54,245 nucleotides of DNA from Acidobacteriota bacterium (GCA_016192845.1 JACPTI010000034.1:1-54245); one strand, 5' to 3'; counted from the first letter of the stretch, positions 8,371-18,920 are shown. The notes: a model not told the origin generated them from the letters alone. Made by a program: numbers and translations.

Positions 8371-8988
8371 TCAACGGCCGCTCGGGAACGTCGACATCGT
8401 CGCCCGCTCCGCCCGGCCGCCCCCGCGCAGCACGCGCGCCCCGAACTGCCCACCCAGCAGCAACAGCGTCCCCAGCACGAGCACCGCCCCCGCTGTCTCC
8501 CAGCCGATGTAGGCGTCGTAGGCCGTCACGCGTCCCGCCGTGACCCCGACCAGCCAGAAGAGAAGCGTCGCGCCGGCCAGGGCCTTCCCCTTTGCCGACG
8601 CGACCGTCTTGCCGGCCCCCGACCCTTCGCCCAGAACTTCATTCCGCAGCAGCCGAAGGCTCGTGATGGCCAGGGCAATGGCCAGCAGCTTGATATAAAA
8701 GGTCGGCATCGTGAGAAACAGCCGCGCGTCGATCATCAGCAGCAACACGCCCGAGACGGCGTTGAGCCAGAAGCCGACCCACATGAGCGGGAAGAAGCTT
8801 CCGAGCGGCAGGAACGCCACGCCCGAGGCGAAGCCGAGGGTGCGCAAGGCCACCACCGCACTGAGGCCCACGATAAGTGCCAGGCCCCAGGTATGAATGG
8901 CGAGTACCGTCGCGTAGGCAAAGATCGACGGCGACTCCCGAATCCAGACAGCCAGGCCGCTCTGCTCAATCTGCGCCAGAAATTCCAT
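8371..8988 (-). CDS. Polytopic membrane protein, DUF6644-like (copy a)
   Basis: 205 residues with about five hydrophobic segments. It begins MEFLAQIEQSGLAVWIRES and continues FAYATVLAIHTWGLALIVG, with the His-Trp pair in the first helix as in copy b. The ribosome site GAGGGAAAGGAC lies 12 bases before the ATG and is the same as that of the gene fragment at 5750-5926. It is first in its operon and is served by the promoter at 9046-9074. Possibly a heme- or quinone-linked membrane subunit, but that is a guess. Confidence 0.75.
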   Translation of the reverse strand: MEFLAQIEQSGLAVWIRESPSIFAYATVLAIHTWGLALIVGLSAVVALRTLGFASGVAFLPLGSFFPLMWVGFWLNAVSGVLLLMIDARLFLTMPTFYIKLLAIALAITSLRLLRNEVLGEGSGAGKTVASAKGKALAGATLLFWLVGVTAGRVTAYDAYIGWETAGAVLVLGTLLLLGGQFGARVLRGGGRAERATMSTFPSGR

Positions 8989-9045
8989 GGGCGACTCGTC
9001 CTTTCCCTCTCCTTGCGAGGTCCGAGAGTCCGACTGTACGCGCCA

Positions 9046-9074
9046 ACCCTACGGCCGACCTGCCTGACCGTCAA
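9046..9074 (-). promoter_or_regulatory. Sigma70-type promoter, copy 2
   Basis: Minus-strand TTGACG (9069-9074) and TAGGGT (9046-9051) with a 17-base spacer. It is the counterpart of the promoter at 6052-6080 and lies about 60 bases before the ATG of the membrane-protein gene ending at 8988. Confidence 0.65.
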
Positions 9075-9084
9075 TAGTGCAATT

Positions 9085-9104
9085 GCCTCATTTTTCCGTG
9101 AGGC
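9085..9104. promoter_or_regulatory. Inverted repeat GCCTCA-N8-TGAGGC upstream of promoter copy 2
   Basis: It lies ten bases upstream of the -35 box, as does the repeat at 6091-6114 relative to promoter copy 1. It could also end transcription of the PilZ gene, but there is no T-tract and the second copy has no PilZ gene next to it, so an operator is preferred. Confidence 0.45.
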
Positions 9105-9151
9105 GATTCACCGAGGTGGGTCAGGATCTGGCGGGAGGAAACCGTTTCTTC

Positions 9152-9514
9152 TTAACGTGACAAATTACCCTGGAGAATCTGGCGGATCGTCGCGGCGGTG
9201 TCGGGAGAAAGGTCCACGAATTCCACCGCCACGTCGTACTGCGTCCGCGCCAGCGTCGCCGATGGGAGCTGGACGGGATGCGCCACGCAGCGCTGGACGC
9301 GCGCGGCGACCGGCAGCACCTGATCCTTCCACTCGATCTGCAGCTTGATCGTCTCGCCGACGCGCAGCGCCGCCTGGAAGAGCGCCAGCGCGCCGCTTTC
9401 GCTCAGATCCACCAGAATCCCCTCGCGCGCGCCGCGGACCCGCACGCGCAACGGCTCGAAGTAGACGCGCTCGGTTCGACGCCGTTCGGATTCCGGAGCA
9501 CCCGCGTCCGCCAT
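9152..9514 (-). CDS. PilZ-domain protein
   Basis: 120 residues forming one PilZ domain. The c-di-GMP-binding signature is partly visible: an arginine-rich RRRTER segment near the N-terminus and DLSESG, matching the (D/N)xSxxG motif, about 20 residues later. Hydrophobic beta strands (IKLQIEWKDQVLPVAARV, YDVAVEFVDL) follow. It could bind c-di-GMP and act as a small adaptor. The ATG at 9514 gives the best fit to the family start; a TTG at 9523 is possible. It is monocistronic or the last gene after the copper cluster. Confidence 0.8.
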   Translation of the reverse strand: MADAGAPESERRRTERVYFEPLRVRVRGAREGILVDLSESGALALFQAALRVGETIKLQIEWKDQVLPVAARVQRCVAHPVQLPSATLARTQYDVAVEFVDLSPDTAATIRQILQGNLSR

Positions 9515-9553
9515 GTGCCTCAATTATGGCCGAACGCCCGGCGCGATCGCAGA

Positions 9554-9889
9554 CTACTTCCTTGCGGCAACCGGGGTCGGCGCGGCCGTCGTCACTGTCT
9601 TGGCCGTCATCATCTTCGCGCCCGCCGCCTGCTCCGCTTCGACCACGACGCGCTCACCCAGCTTGAGGATCTTGGCGTCGGCCTTCACCTTGCCCTGCCG
9701 GTAAACCGTCTTCGCGTCGATCGCGACGGCGACCGTCTTGCCATCGGTCGCCTTGACGTCGAGCTGCGTGTCGGTCACCGCCGCGATCGTCCCCAGCACC
9801 TTGTGCGCGTGTCCTTCGTGCGCCGGGGCCGCCGCCGGCATGACGAGGGCTGCCACCACCGCCGCGCCGGCCGTCCATCGACCGATCAT
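9554..9889 (-). CDS. Small periplasmic DUF5666-like protein with HEGHAH N-terminus
   Basis: 111 residues: a signal peptide ending AAAPA, then HEGHAHKVLGTI, a His-rich motif able to bind copper, then a small beta-barrel-type region (DVKATDGKTVAVAIDAKTVY, KLGERVVVEAE). The gene at 10392-10718 is a paralog with the same layout (HDGHAHLIMGTV). The ATG at 9889 is preceded by GAGGAG. It is the distal gene of the copper cluster. A metal-buffering role is inferred only from the His motif and the neighbours. Confidence 0.75.
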   Translation of the reverse strand: MIGRWTAGAAVVAALVMPAAAPAHEGHAHKVLGTIAAVTDTQLDVKATDGKTVAVAIDAKTVYRQGKVKADAKILKLGERVVVEAEQAAGAKMMTAKTVTTAAPTPVAARK

Positions 9890-9921
9890 CGAACTCCTCC
9901 CGCGATAGCCTTGCATTACCG

Positions 9922-10380
9922 TTACCGTGCCGCTCTCAGCCTCGTCACCGAGGCCGGCCGGCGGTCTCCTTCCACACCGATCCACTCGGCGCTCGTCCCG
10001 TCCGCGAAGCGCTGCCTGGCCTTCCAGGCAATCTGCCCTGATTTGGGGTTGCGGGCAAAGAAGACGTACTCGGCCGCTTCCGCGGGTTTGATCTCTTGTT
10101 TCCAGGTGATGGCCACAATGCGGTCGCCTTCCCGCCGCGTCTCGTAAGTGTAACCGCTCCCGACGAGAATCCACATCGCCGTCACATCGGCCGGGATCTC
10201 CAGCTCTACTGACGTCGTGGTCACCTGGCCTTCGGTCGGGACGCGCACGGTATACCGTTCGCCGGCACCCGCCTGTGATTCTTGCGGCCAGACCGTGACG
10301 TGCGCCTGCGCGACGCTACCCGTCATGACCAGGCCGCCGGCCAGCGCCGCAACGACGATCCAGGCCGCAGTGCGATTCAC
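9922..10380 (-). CDS. YcnI-like (DUF1775) copper-associated periplasmic protein
   Basis: 152 residues with a signal peptide ending SVAQA. The mature protein begins with His (HVTVWPQESQAGAGERYTVRV), as in YcnI/DUF1775 proteins, where this N-terminal His and a downstream Trp take part in copper binding (IEWIG/AMWIL region here). It lies between the two HxGHAH proteins, 11 bases from the upstream one. No C-terminal membrane anchor is visible, unlike Bacillus YcnI. Probable role: copper binding or delivery in the periplasm. Confidence 0.85.
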   Translation of the reverse strand: MNRTAAWIVVAALAGGLVMTGSVAQAHVTVWPQESQAGAGERYTVRVPTEGQVTTTSVELEIPADVTAMWILVGSGYTYETRREGDRIVAITWKQEIKPAEAAEYVFFARNPKSGQIAWKARQRFADGTSAEWIGVEGDRRPASVTRLRAAR

Positions 10381-10391
10381 CGCCGTCCTCC

Positions 10392-10718
10392 CTATTTCTC
10401 TTTCTCGTCGAGGCGAGTGGCCCCAACTCGGATTTCCCGCGCGATGAGCGGGTCCTCGCCGTTGCCGATATCGACGACGACGCGCCGCCCGACTTCCACC
10501 TGGGCCACTTTGACCTTCTGTTTGCCGCGGAGCACGGCTGTCTTCTCGGTGATCGCGATCGTCAGCACCTCACCGCTCGGGGTCTTCACCTTGACGTCCT
10601 TGTCGCCCCGCGCCGTAACGGTACCCATGATGAGATGCGCGTGACCGTCATGCGCAAGCGCCGGCGGCGTGGCCAGGACGAGGAGCACCGCGGTTGCAAC
10701 CACGCTTCGTCTGAGCAT
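10392..10718 (-). CDS. Small periplasmic DUF5666-like protein with HDGHAH N-terminus
   Basis: 108 residues with a signal peptide (MLRRSVVATAVLLVLATPPALA) and a mature start HDGHAHLIMGTVTARGDKDVKVKT. It is a paralog of the protein at 9554-9889; both keep the His cluster, the GT(I/V) strand and a V-rich second strand (VEVGRRVVVDI). It lies eight bases after the cytochrome c gene, in one transcription unit. Metal binding is inferred from the His cluster. Confidence 0.75.
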   Translation of the reverse strand: MLRRSVVATAVLLVLATPPALAHDGHAHLIMGTVTARGDKDVKVKTPSGEVLTIAITEKTAVLRGKQKVKVAQVEVGRRVVVDIGNGEDPLIAREIRVGATRLDEKEK

Positions 10719-10726
10719 CCGTCCTC

Positions 10727-11338
10727 CTAGTGTGCGTGCGCGGGCGGTTCCCCCGGCGGATCGCCGCCCTGCAGGAACCGTTCGGCCTCGATCTCCTGCC
10801 GGATTTCCTCCGGCGACCGGGGGTTGAGCGCCTCCATCTGCTCGATCTCGTCCGGCGTCAGCCCAGGCAAATGGCGGATGAAGTGCACCAGGTGCCAGCT
10901 CGCCTCTTCGCCTTCCTTCGTGCCGGTGCTCCAGCCGGGCATGCCGGTAAATCGTATCCCGTTCTCGATGATCCAGAACAGCTCGCCGTCGGTCAGGTCC
11001 TGCGTGGCCGGCAGCCGCATGTCGGGCGCCTTTGGGAACAGATTGCGGCCCATCTCCGTGTTCCCGCCGCCGTCGTTGGCGTGGCAGGTCGCGCAGTGAT
11101 CGGCGAAATGCGCGCGGCCGGCCGCGATGATTTCGGGCGTCGGCTCGACGGGGTTGGTCAGCTCGCGAGCCCGCCGGGCCACGGCGAGATTGCGGACGCT
11201 CCGCGCGACAAACGTCTCGATCGCGCCCGGCTGTTCCCGGGCGCTCAGACCCGCACGCATCACGTACAGCCCGACCGCGGCGGCCGCCAGGACGACCGCC
11301 ACGACGAGGAGCAGAAACGCGCGCAGGACCGGCTTCAT
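10727..11338 (-). CDS. Monoheme cytochrome c, membrane-anchored
   Basis: 203 residues. An N-terminal transmembrane segment (about 5-27) anchors a class I cytochrome c domain with one CATCH heme motif (HFADHCATCHANDGGG) and a likely axial Met in RFTGMPGW. The C-terminus is acidic and ends in HAH. It would carry electrons in the periplasm, possibly from the multicopper oxidase of the same operon. It is translated between the small protein at 11346-11711 and the HxGHAH protein at 10392-10718. Confidence 0.88.
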   Translation of the reverse strand: MKPVLRAFLLLVVAVVLAAAAVGLYVMRAGLSAREQPGAIETFVARSVRNLAVARRARELTNPVEPTPEIIAAGRAHFADHCATCHANDGGGNTEMGRNLFPKAPDMRLPATQDLTDGELFWIIENGIRFTGMPGWSTGTKEGEEASWHLVHFIRHLPGLTPDEIEQMEALNPRSPEEIRQEIEAERFLQGGDPPGEPPAHAH

Positions 11339-11345
11339 GGCAGCC

Positions 11346-11711
11346 TCACCGCCTGTCGTTCGATGGGGCGGGCGGCATTATATGGCCTGCGTGCGGATCG
11401 GCGGCCGAGCTGGCGCCGAGCGCCGCGCACGCCGCGAGCCGGGTCCGCACGTCGCGCAACACGGCTTGAAGGTCGTCGATCGCCGCGCGCATCGCCGCGG
11501 GGCTGTTGGTCTGTCGCGCCGCCTCCAGACGTGCCCCGGCGGCGTCGAGCGTCGCCGCGATGGCGCGCTGTGCCTGTGCGCATTGAGCGACCGCGGCGGC
11601 GCCTGGATCGGCGGCCGAACCCGCCTGATGTCCCTCGTGCTGTGGAGCGACCGCCGCCGCGACGGGCAGCGCCGCGATCGACGCCGCCACAGCCAGAATC
11701 CCGATCTTCAT
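11346..11711 (-). CDS. Small periplasmic protein of unknown function with His-rich ends
   Basis: 121 residues. After a signal peptide (MKIGILAVAASIAALPVAAAV) come HEGHQ near the mature N-terminus and DPHAGHIMPPAP near the C-terminus; between them is an Ala-rich helical stretch of about 70 residues. This resembles small periplasmic metal-binding helical proteins in copper operons, but I do not recognise the family. It is 9 bases downstream of the TolC-type gene and 7 bases upstream of the cytochrome. Confidence 0.7.
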   Translation of the reverse strand: MKIGILAVAASIAALPVAAAVAPQHEGHQAGSAADPGAAAVAQCAQAQRAIAATLDAAGARLEAARQTNSPAAMRAAIDDLQAVLRDVRTRLAACAALGASSAADPHAGHIMPPAPSNDRR

Positions 11712-11720
11712 CGCGCCCTC

Positions 11721-13049
11721 CTACTCTCCCGTGACGTTTCCGTCCGGACTTTCGCCCGGGTCAGCGCCGACTCGAAGCAGCCCGTCGCCGGGCAGCGCCC
11801 CCTGCAGCCGCAGCGAGGACCGCCATGCCTCTTCAATGCTGGCCAGATACCGGACCGACATGTCAAACAGCGTCCGCTGGGCGACCAGCACCTGCGGATA
11901 GGCGGCCGCCATCTCGCGATATCGCGCGAGATAGAGCGCGTAGGCCTGCTCGGCGCGCGGCAGAATTTCGGTGCGATACGATTCGGCCGAGCGCAGCGCC
12001 GTCAGGTAGCGCGCGAATTCGACGGCTCCCTGCGCGCCGAGCGACAGCTCGAGGCGCCGCAGGTCGGCCTGGGCCTGCAGCTCCTCGGCCGTGGCCGCCG
12101 CGACGGCCCCCTGATTGCGGTCGAACAGAGGGATGCTGATGCCCGCTTCAATCTGTCCCTCCCAGCCAATCGGCAACCGGGTAGTCTCGCCGTGTTCGCG
12201 GTTGTACAGCGCTCCGCCGCGGACGAACAGATTCGGGTACGGCTCACGCCGCGCACGGGCCGTCACCGCCTGCGCACGCGCGACGACAGCGCGGGCGGCA
12301 CGGATTTGCGGGCTCCGCTCGACGAGCGCGCGAATCGTGACCTCGCGTTCCAGCTCCGGAATGGCATCCGCGATGGCGCCGGCAAACTGCCCGTTGGCGA
12401 CCTCCGGGACGCCGACCACGCTCGCCAGGCGCTGCCGCAGCGCGAACGCGTCGTTCCTCGCCGCGTTCAGCTCGAGCTGCACGCGGCGCGCCTCGATTTC
12501 CATCTCCAGGAAATCGGGCCGATCGGCGGCGCCGACGTTGAAGAGCTGCGCCGTGACGCCGACTGCCTCAGAACCGAGGGCGGCGAGCCGATCGTAGATG
12601 TCGACGCGACGTTCCGCCGTCAGGAGCTGGTAGTAGAGCGAGCGGACCGACGTAAGGATCCGCTGCCGCTGCAGATCGATCCGCGCTTCCGCCTCATCGA
12701 CGGCGCGCTCGAACACCTCGCCGCTGAGACGCAGCTTCCCGCCGAGCACGATCGTCTGCTCCACGAAGAATCCGTGCTCGCCTCGTGGATCGACCGCGCC
12801 GCGCCGGGTGATCTCCTCGCCGGTGTACCCAGCGATCGGGTTGGGCCACATGCCCGCCTGCCGGGCGCGCGCGGCCGCCGCGTCGCGTGCGGCCTGCGCC
12901 GCCCGCGTGGTTGGGTTGTTGTCGAGCGCCAGCCGCTCGAGCTCGGCGAGCGTCCACGCCGGCCGGTTGGACGCGCCCGGCGCCTGTCCGTACGCCGGCT
13001 GCCAGGCGGCAAGCGCTGCGAGCGCGATGACGAGGCCTCGCGCGCTCAT
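11721..13049 (-). CDS. TolC-family outer-membrane efflux protein (CzcC/CusC type)
   Basis: 442 residues with a signal peptide ending AYGQ. Two long helical repeats are typical of outer-membrane factors: LAELERLALDNNPTTRAAQ and NPIAGYTGEEIT in the first, and a second copy from about 230. The ATG overlaps the stop of the multicopper oxidase gene by four bases (ATGA), indicating coupling. No adaptor or RND pump lies next to it, so it may partner with the pumps at 25762-28899 or 48254-51421, or work with the P-type ATPase. Metal specificity is inferred from context. Confidence 0.88.
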   Translation of the reverse strand: MSARGLVIALAALAAWQPAYGQAPGASNRPAWTLAELERLALDNNPTTRAAQAARDAAAARARQAGMWPNPIAGYTGEEITRRGAVDPRGEHGFFVEQTIVLGGKLRLSGEVFERAVDEAEARIDLQRQRILTSVRSLYYQLLTAERRVDIYDRLAALGSEAVGVTAQLFNVGAADRPDFLEMEIEARRVQLELNAARNDAFALRQRLASVVGVPEVANGQFAGAIADAIPELEREVTIRALVERSPQIRAARAVVARAQAVTARARREPYPNLFVRGGALYNREHGETTRLPIGWEGQIEAGISIPLFDRNQGAVAAATAEELQAQADLRRLELSLGAQGAVEFARYLTALRSAESYRTEILPRAEQAYALYLARYREMAAAYPQVLVAQRTLFDMSVRYLASIEEAWRSSLRLQGALPGDGLLRVGADPGESPDGNVTGE

Positions 13050-14479
13050 TGCCGCGCCCCCTTTCCCGCCTGCTCCGTCCGGAGCGCCTGAATCCTGTCG
13101 AACAGCTCCGGCTCCAGCACCCGGACGATCGTCATCATGCCCATCGTGCCGCCGCTCCAGCCGCGTCGCAGGCCGTAGGTCTCGGGCTTGGCGACCAGAT
13201 CGTCCATGACCATGAACATGTCCTGCGGATAGCCGGGATACATGCCGGCATTCGGTGCGACCGCCGGACCCGTCTGCTGCGGGACCGCAAGGGCGCTCAT
13301 CGGCATGTTGGCGACAGGGCGCTCCATCGCCGCGCCGAGATTGATCGTGCGTCCGAACGCCGGGCTCGCCGCGTCGCCAAACGCGGCGCCTTCGTGAATG
13401 CCCATGCCGGCCTCCGCCGTTCCGGGCCGCGGCATATTGGCGGGCGACATCATGAGCGGCCCGACCATGGATACCATCTGATTCATCATGTGGTGCGGCA
13501 GATGACAGTGGAAGTGCCAGTCGCCCGGATTGTCGGCGACGAACTCGATGTCGCGCGCCTGGGCGACGCCGACGAGCACCGTGTTGGCCGGCTCCACGGC
13601 CGTGGTCCGGATCCGGCCCCCTTCCGTGCCGGTGACGTAGAACTGGTGGCCGTGCAGGTGCATCGGGTGGTGGTCCATGCCGAGGTTCACGATTCGGATG
13701 CGGACCCGCTCTCCCCGCTTCACGAGCAGCGGGGTCGTCGCCGGCCCCGATTTGCCGTTGATGGTGAGCCAGTTGAACTCCATCGCCAGCGAGTTCGGCA
13801 CCGTGTTGTTGGGCAGAATCGCCCATTCCTGCAAGACGAGGCCGAAGTCGCGGTCGACGCGCGGCGTGTGCGGCTGTCTCGGGTGGATGATGAACAGGCC
13901 GATGAGCCCCATCATCTCCTGCATCGCCATGTGCGAGTGGTAGAAGAACGTGCCGTTCTGCCTCAGCGTGAACTCGTAGGTGAAGAACCCGCCGGGCGGA
14001 ATGGCTTCCTGTGAGATGCCCGGCATGCCGTCCATGTCGTTGGGCACCTCGAGGCCGTGCCAGTGCATCGAGAACGGCTCGGGCAGCCGGTTCTCGACGA
14101 CGAACCGGACGCGATCGCCTTCGACGACTTCGATTGTCGGCCCGGGTACGCTGCCGTTGAACCCCCACGCGTCGACGATCCGACCCGGGACGAACTCGGT
14201 CCGCACGTGCTCGACGACGATGCGGAACACCTTGACGCCGTTCTCCAGCCGCCACGGCATCTTCGGCACGTCCGGCGTGACGACTTCCGCGATGCCCGGC
14301 AGGATCTGCGGTCCGGCAATGGCCTGAACCGGCGCCACGGGCGGCCGGCCTGCCGGAGTGCGCGGCGGCTGCGGGGCCTCCGGAGCTGAGTGATCGTGCT
14401 GCGCGGAGGCGCGCGCCGCGCCGGCGGTGCCGACGAGCGTCGCGACGCCGCGCAGAAAATGGCGTCTGCTCGACTGCAT
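13046..14479 (-). CDS. Tat-exported multicopper oxidase
   Basis: 477 residues. A twin-arginine signal (SRRHFLRG, residues 4-11) is followed by cupredoxin domains with all four copper motifs: HWHG (139-142), HSH (181-183), HPMHLHGH (271-278) and HFHCHLPHHM (322-331), whose Cys-His supplies the type 1 centre. Met-rich stretches near the C-terminus (ANMPMSALAV, GTMGMM) may hold Cu(I). It probably oxidises Cu(I) in the periplasm, like CopA/CueO enzymes. The ATG at 14479 has GGAG five bases upstream; an upstream in-frame extension lacks the Tat context and is rejected. It is the key enzyme of the 9.5-16.1 kb cluster. Confidence 0.93.
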   Translation of the reverse strand: MQSSRRHFLRGVATLVGTAGAARASAQHDHSAPEAPQPPRTPAGRPPVAPVQAIAGPQILPGIAEVVTPDVPKMPWRLENGVKVFRIVVEHVRTEFVPGRIVDAWGFNGSVPGPTIEVVEGDRVRFVVENRLPEPFSMHWHGLEVPNDMDGMPGISQEAIPPGGFFTYEFTLRQNGTFFYHSHMAMQEMMGLIGLFIIHPRQPHTPRVDRDFGLVLQEWAILPNNTVPNSLAMEFNWLTINGKSGPATTPLLVKRGERVRIRIVNLGMDHHPMHLHGHQFYVTGTEGGRIRTTAVEPANTVLVGVAQARDIEFVADNPGDWHFHCHLPHHMMNQMVSMVGPLMMSPANMPRPGTAEAGMGIHEGAAFGDAASPAFGRTINLGAAMERPVANMPMSALAVPQQTGPAVAPNAGMYPGYPQDMFMVMDDLVAKPETYGLRRGWSGGTMGMMTIVRVLEPELFDRIQALRTEQAGKGARQ

Positions 14480-14590
14480 GACAACTCCGTTGATTTCGTG
14501 ATTCGCGATTCGTGATTTGCGACTGCATTTGCAAACCACAGACACACACTCAACTGACGCGCGGGCGTACTGCGTCAGCGCAGGCGTGAT

Positions 14591-14953
14591 TCAGATACGA
14601 AGGACGGAGGACCGCTGCGAAAGAACAACGACGCGGGCGCCGGGAGGAAGGTCCCGGGTCGCGTGCGGCGAGCCCGAGCTCAGCAGGTCGGTGGGTTGTG
14701 CCGGGACAGGCCCGGTCATCTGCAGCGATGCCAGGGCGGGGGCCGCCCGCAGGATCCCGGGTGCTGCCGCTGCCACGTGATCGCAGGTGTGCGTCGAGGT
14801 CAGCGCGAGGGATGCTCCATGATCGTCTCCGTGGCCGTGGCACCCGGCCGGCTGCGCCGCGGCCTCGGGGCACGAGAAGCCGCACAGCAGGCTTCCCGCA
14901 ACGGGAACCGCACTGACGCTGAGCACGAGGGCCAGGGCAGCCAGACGAGGCAT
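14591..14953 (-). CDS. Secreted Cys/His-rich small protein, unknown family
   Basis: 120 residues. A signal peptide (RLAALALVLSVSAVPVAGS) precedes LLCGFSCPEAAA and CHGHGDDHGAS, a cluster of three Cys and three His that could bind copper, then THTCDHVAAA. The rest is low in recognisable motifs. I chose the ATG at 14953, which starts directly with the signal peptide. It lies between the ICMT-like genes and the multicopper oxidase in the same direction, so it probably belongs to the copper cluster. The following 111 bases to the oxidase hold a short direct-repeat tract (CGTGATT-type) and no gene. Confidence 0.6.
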   Translation of the reverse strand: MPRLAALALVLSVSAVPVAGSLLCGFSCPEAAAQPAGCHGHGDDHGASLALTSTHTCDHVAAAAPGILRAAPALASLQMTGPVPAQPTDLLSSGSPHATRDLPPGARVVVLSQRSSVLRI

Positions 14954-15015
14954 CTGTACGAGGCAAGACGCAGTATAGCCAGTTTCATGACTGCCGTGCA
15001 CCGGGCCAATCGGAC

Positions 15016-15594
15016 TCAGTACACGAAAGGGATGAGGCGCGCCACGCGTGCCATATAGCGCCGATACCGCTCGCCGAAGGCGGCCAGGAGCGCCTGCTCC
15101 TCCCGACGGGCTCGCAGATCACCGCCAACTACCAGCAGCACGGCGGCGGCCAGGACCGGCGTGGCCCCCACCCACACCGCCGACCCGATGCCGAGCAGAT
15201 CGATCGCCAGATACATCGGATGCCTGACCACGGCGTAGGGGCCGGCCGTGCAAAGCTCGTGGCCGGCCTCGATGGCTGGGAGCAGACGCCACGATCGCAG
15301 CGCCACGAAGGAGCGCGTCATCAGCAGCACGGCGCAGATGAGCAGGACGGCGCCCACCAGACCGCGGGTCGTGACCGCCCTCGCGACCTGTGCCTGGGCG
15401 ACCCCGTAGCCGACCCCGGCCCAGAGCAGCACGAGTCCGCCGCCGTGCAGCAGGAGTGCCGGTGTCCGCGCTCCGCGGACGATCTCGGCGGCGAAAGACC
15501 GGTTCCGGGTGCTAGCGCCGGCCGGCCGGCGGACGAGCCGGGCGATGACCGGCCCGAAGAACAGCACGTGGAGTGCAACGAGCAGGACGTCCAC
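15016..15594 (-). CDS. Isoprenylcysteine carboxyl methyltransferase-like membrane protein (b)
   Basis: 192 residues with four to five membrane segments. The C-terminal half holds the ICMT/PEMT-type SAM-binding region: GPYAVVRHPMYLA, then the ERYRRYMARV motif near the end. It starts with a GTG directly after the TGA of the gene at 15595-16104, which encodes a related protein. Such methyltransferases are common in bacterial metal-resistance clusters, but their substrates there are not established. Confidence 0.82.
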   Translation of the reverse strand: MDVLLVALHVLFFGPVIARLVRRPAGASTRNRSFAAEIVRGARTPALLLHGGGLVLLWAGVGYGVAQAQVARAVTTRGLVGAVLLICAVLLMTRSFVALRSWRLLPAIEAGHELCTAGPYAVVRHPMYLAIDLLGIGSAVWVGATPVLAAAVLLVVGGDLRARREEQALLAAFGERYRRYMARVARLIPFVY

Positions 15595-16104
15595 TCATCC
15601 CGCCCGCGGCAGGATGTGATGCGTGTTCGACGCGCCCGCTCCTCCGTCGGGCAGGAGGCGCGGAACCCACCGTGGTGTCACAGCCGCATAGGCGTCCCAC
15701 GCGGCTCCGAACCGGGCCGCCACCTCCCGCTCTTCCCGATGTGCGAGGCGGACGTACATCGTCACGAGCACCGGAAACATCGCCAGCGTCAGAATCGTCG
15801 GCCATTGGAGCAGGAAGCCGACCATGATCACAATGAACGCCGCGTACTGCGGATGCCGGATCCGGGCGTACGGCCCGGTGGCTGCCAGCGTAGCGGTCTG
15901 CTGCGCCTTCAGCAGTACACGCCAGGAGGCGGAGAGCAGGATGAACCCACCGACGATCAGAAGGTCGCTCGCAATGTGAATGGGATTGAGATGGGGATCG
16001 CCCTCGAAGCCGAGCAGGAAGATCGCGATCGCCAGAAACAGGCCGAGGCCGAGCCACCACGGCACGTGGGCCGGTCGGCGCTCGGTATGCGCGTCAGGTT
16101 CCAT
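15595..16104 (-). CDS. Isoprenylcysteine carboxyl methyltransferase-like membrane protein (a)
   Basis: 169 residues with about four membrane segments and the family signature TGPYARIRHPQYAAF followed by EEREVAARFGAAWDAYAAVTPRW. It is the first gene of the minus-strand copper cluster and lies only about five bases downstream of the transcription start predicted from the sigma54-type promoter at 16121-16135, so the message would be nearly leaderless. With the adjoining paralog it may methylate a membrane or small-molecule substrate; the substrate is unknown. Confidence 0.82.
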   Translation of the reverse strand: MEPDAHTERRPAHVPWWLGLGLFLAIAIFLLGFEGDPHLNPIHIASDLLIVGGFILLSASWRVLLKAQQTATLAATGPYARIRHPQYAAFIVIMVGFLLQWPTILTLAMFPVLVTMYVRLAHREEREVAARFGAAWDAYAAVTPRWVPRLLPDGGAGASNTHHILPRAG

Positions 16105-16120
16105 TCAGACTGAGGAAGCC

Positions 16121-16135
16121 GCAAGAGCTGGGCCA
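16121..16135 (-). promoter_or_regulatory. Sigma54-type promoter before the copper cluster
   Basis: Minus-strand TGGCCCAGCTCTTGC has the GG (-24) and GC (-12) dinucleotides ten bases apart and a full CTTGC box; one mismatch (C for A) in the -24 box. It is 17 bases before the ATG at 16104. The palindrome at 16189-16202 lies about 85 bases upstream of the predicted start, a typical enhancer distance. Confidence 0.55.
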
Positions 16136-16188
16136 ACCATGGCGCGGCGGAAGCCACCTCGTGCAACCGCACGCGGCCCGTTACACGT

Positions 16189-16220
16189 GCGTGATTTATC
16201 ACGGCCTGTGAAAAATCGCG
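16189..16220. promoter_or_regulatory. Candidate activator-binding sites (palindrome CGTGATTTATCACG and GTGAAAAATCGCGG)
   Basis: CGTGAT-TT-ATCACG (16189-16202) is a perfect palindrome within TGCGTGATTTATCACGG. A second related site, CTGTGAAAAATCGCGG, follows at 16205-16220. Similar TGCG..GA(A/T)rich..CGCG elements occur at 22600-22642, 34216-34232 and 35879-35895, each upstream of a sigma54-type promoter. The remaining bases between 16136 and 16383 hold no gene. Confidence 0.45.
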
Positions 16221-16383
16221 GCGGGACGCACGCCGAGGAACGCCACGACACCGAAGCCGCTGTCGCGTCCGTACGCCCGCTCCACGCGGTCCGGGAGCGC
16301 GCTGAACGACAGAGCGGCCCCGACATGCGGCTCGAACGTCCCGCCCGTGAGGCGCCGCGCGTGCCCCACGTGGAGCTTGTACG

Positions 16384-18813
<2,430 letters not shown>

Positions 18814-18828
18814 CTGTCCTCCCCCTCA

Positions 18829-18861
18829 CACATTACACGCGGGGCCTGCGACACATTACAG
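18829..18861. repeat. Direct repeat ACACATTACA, two copies 23 bp apart, upstream of the ATPase
   Basis: ACACATTACA occurs at 18829-18838 and again at 18852-18861, 16-48 bases upstream of the ATPase start. The spacing of about two helix turns suggests a dimeric response-regulator or repressor site. The factor is unknown. Confidence 0.4.
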
Positions 18862-18920
18862 CGTCAAGCAAAAAACTCGCGGCGGTTCGAGGGAATTTGC
18901 GCAGCCCAGCCGCACCCTTC

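Noticed and set aside
14495..14530. Tract with repeated CGTGATT/CGCGATT words before the multicopper oxidase
   Set aside because: It resembles the proposed enhancer motif and shares CGTGATTTGCGACTG with 19930, but it is a simple direct-repeat tract and no sigma54-type promoter with correct spacing was found next to it.
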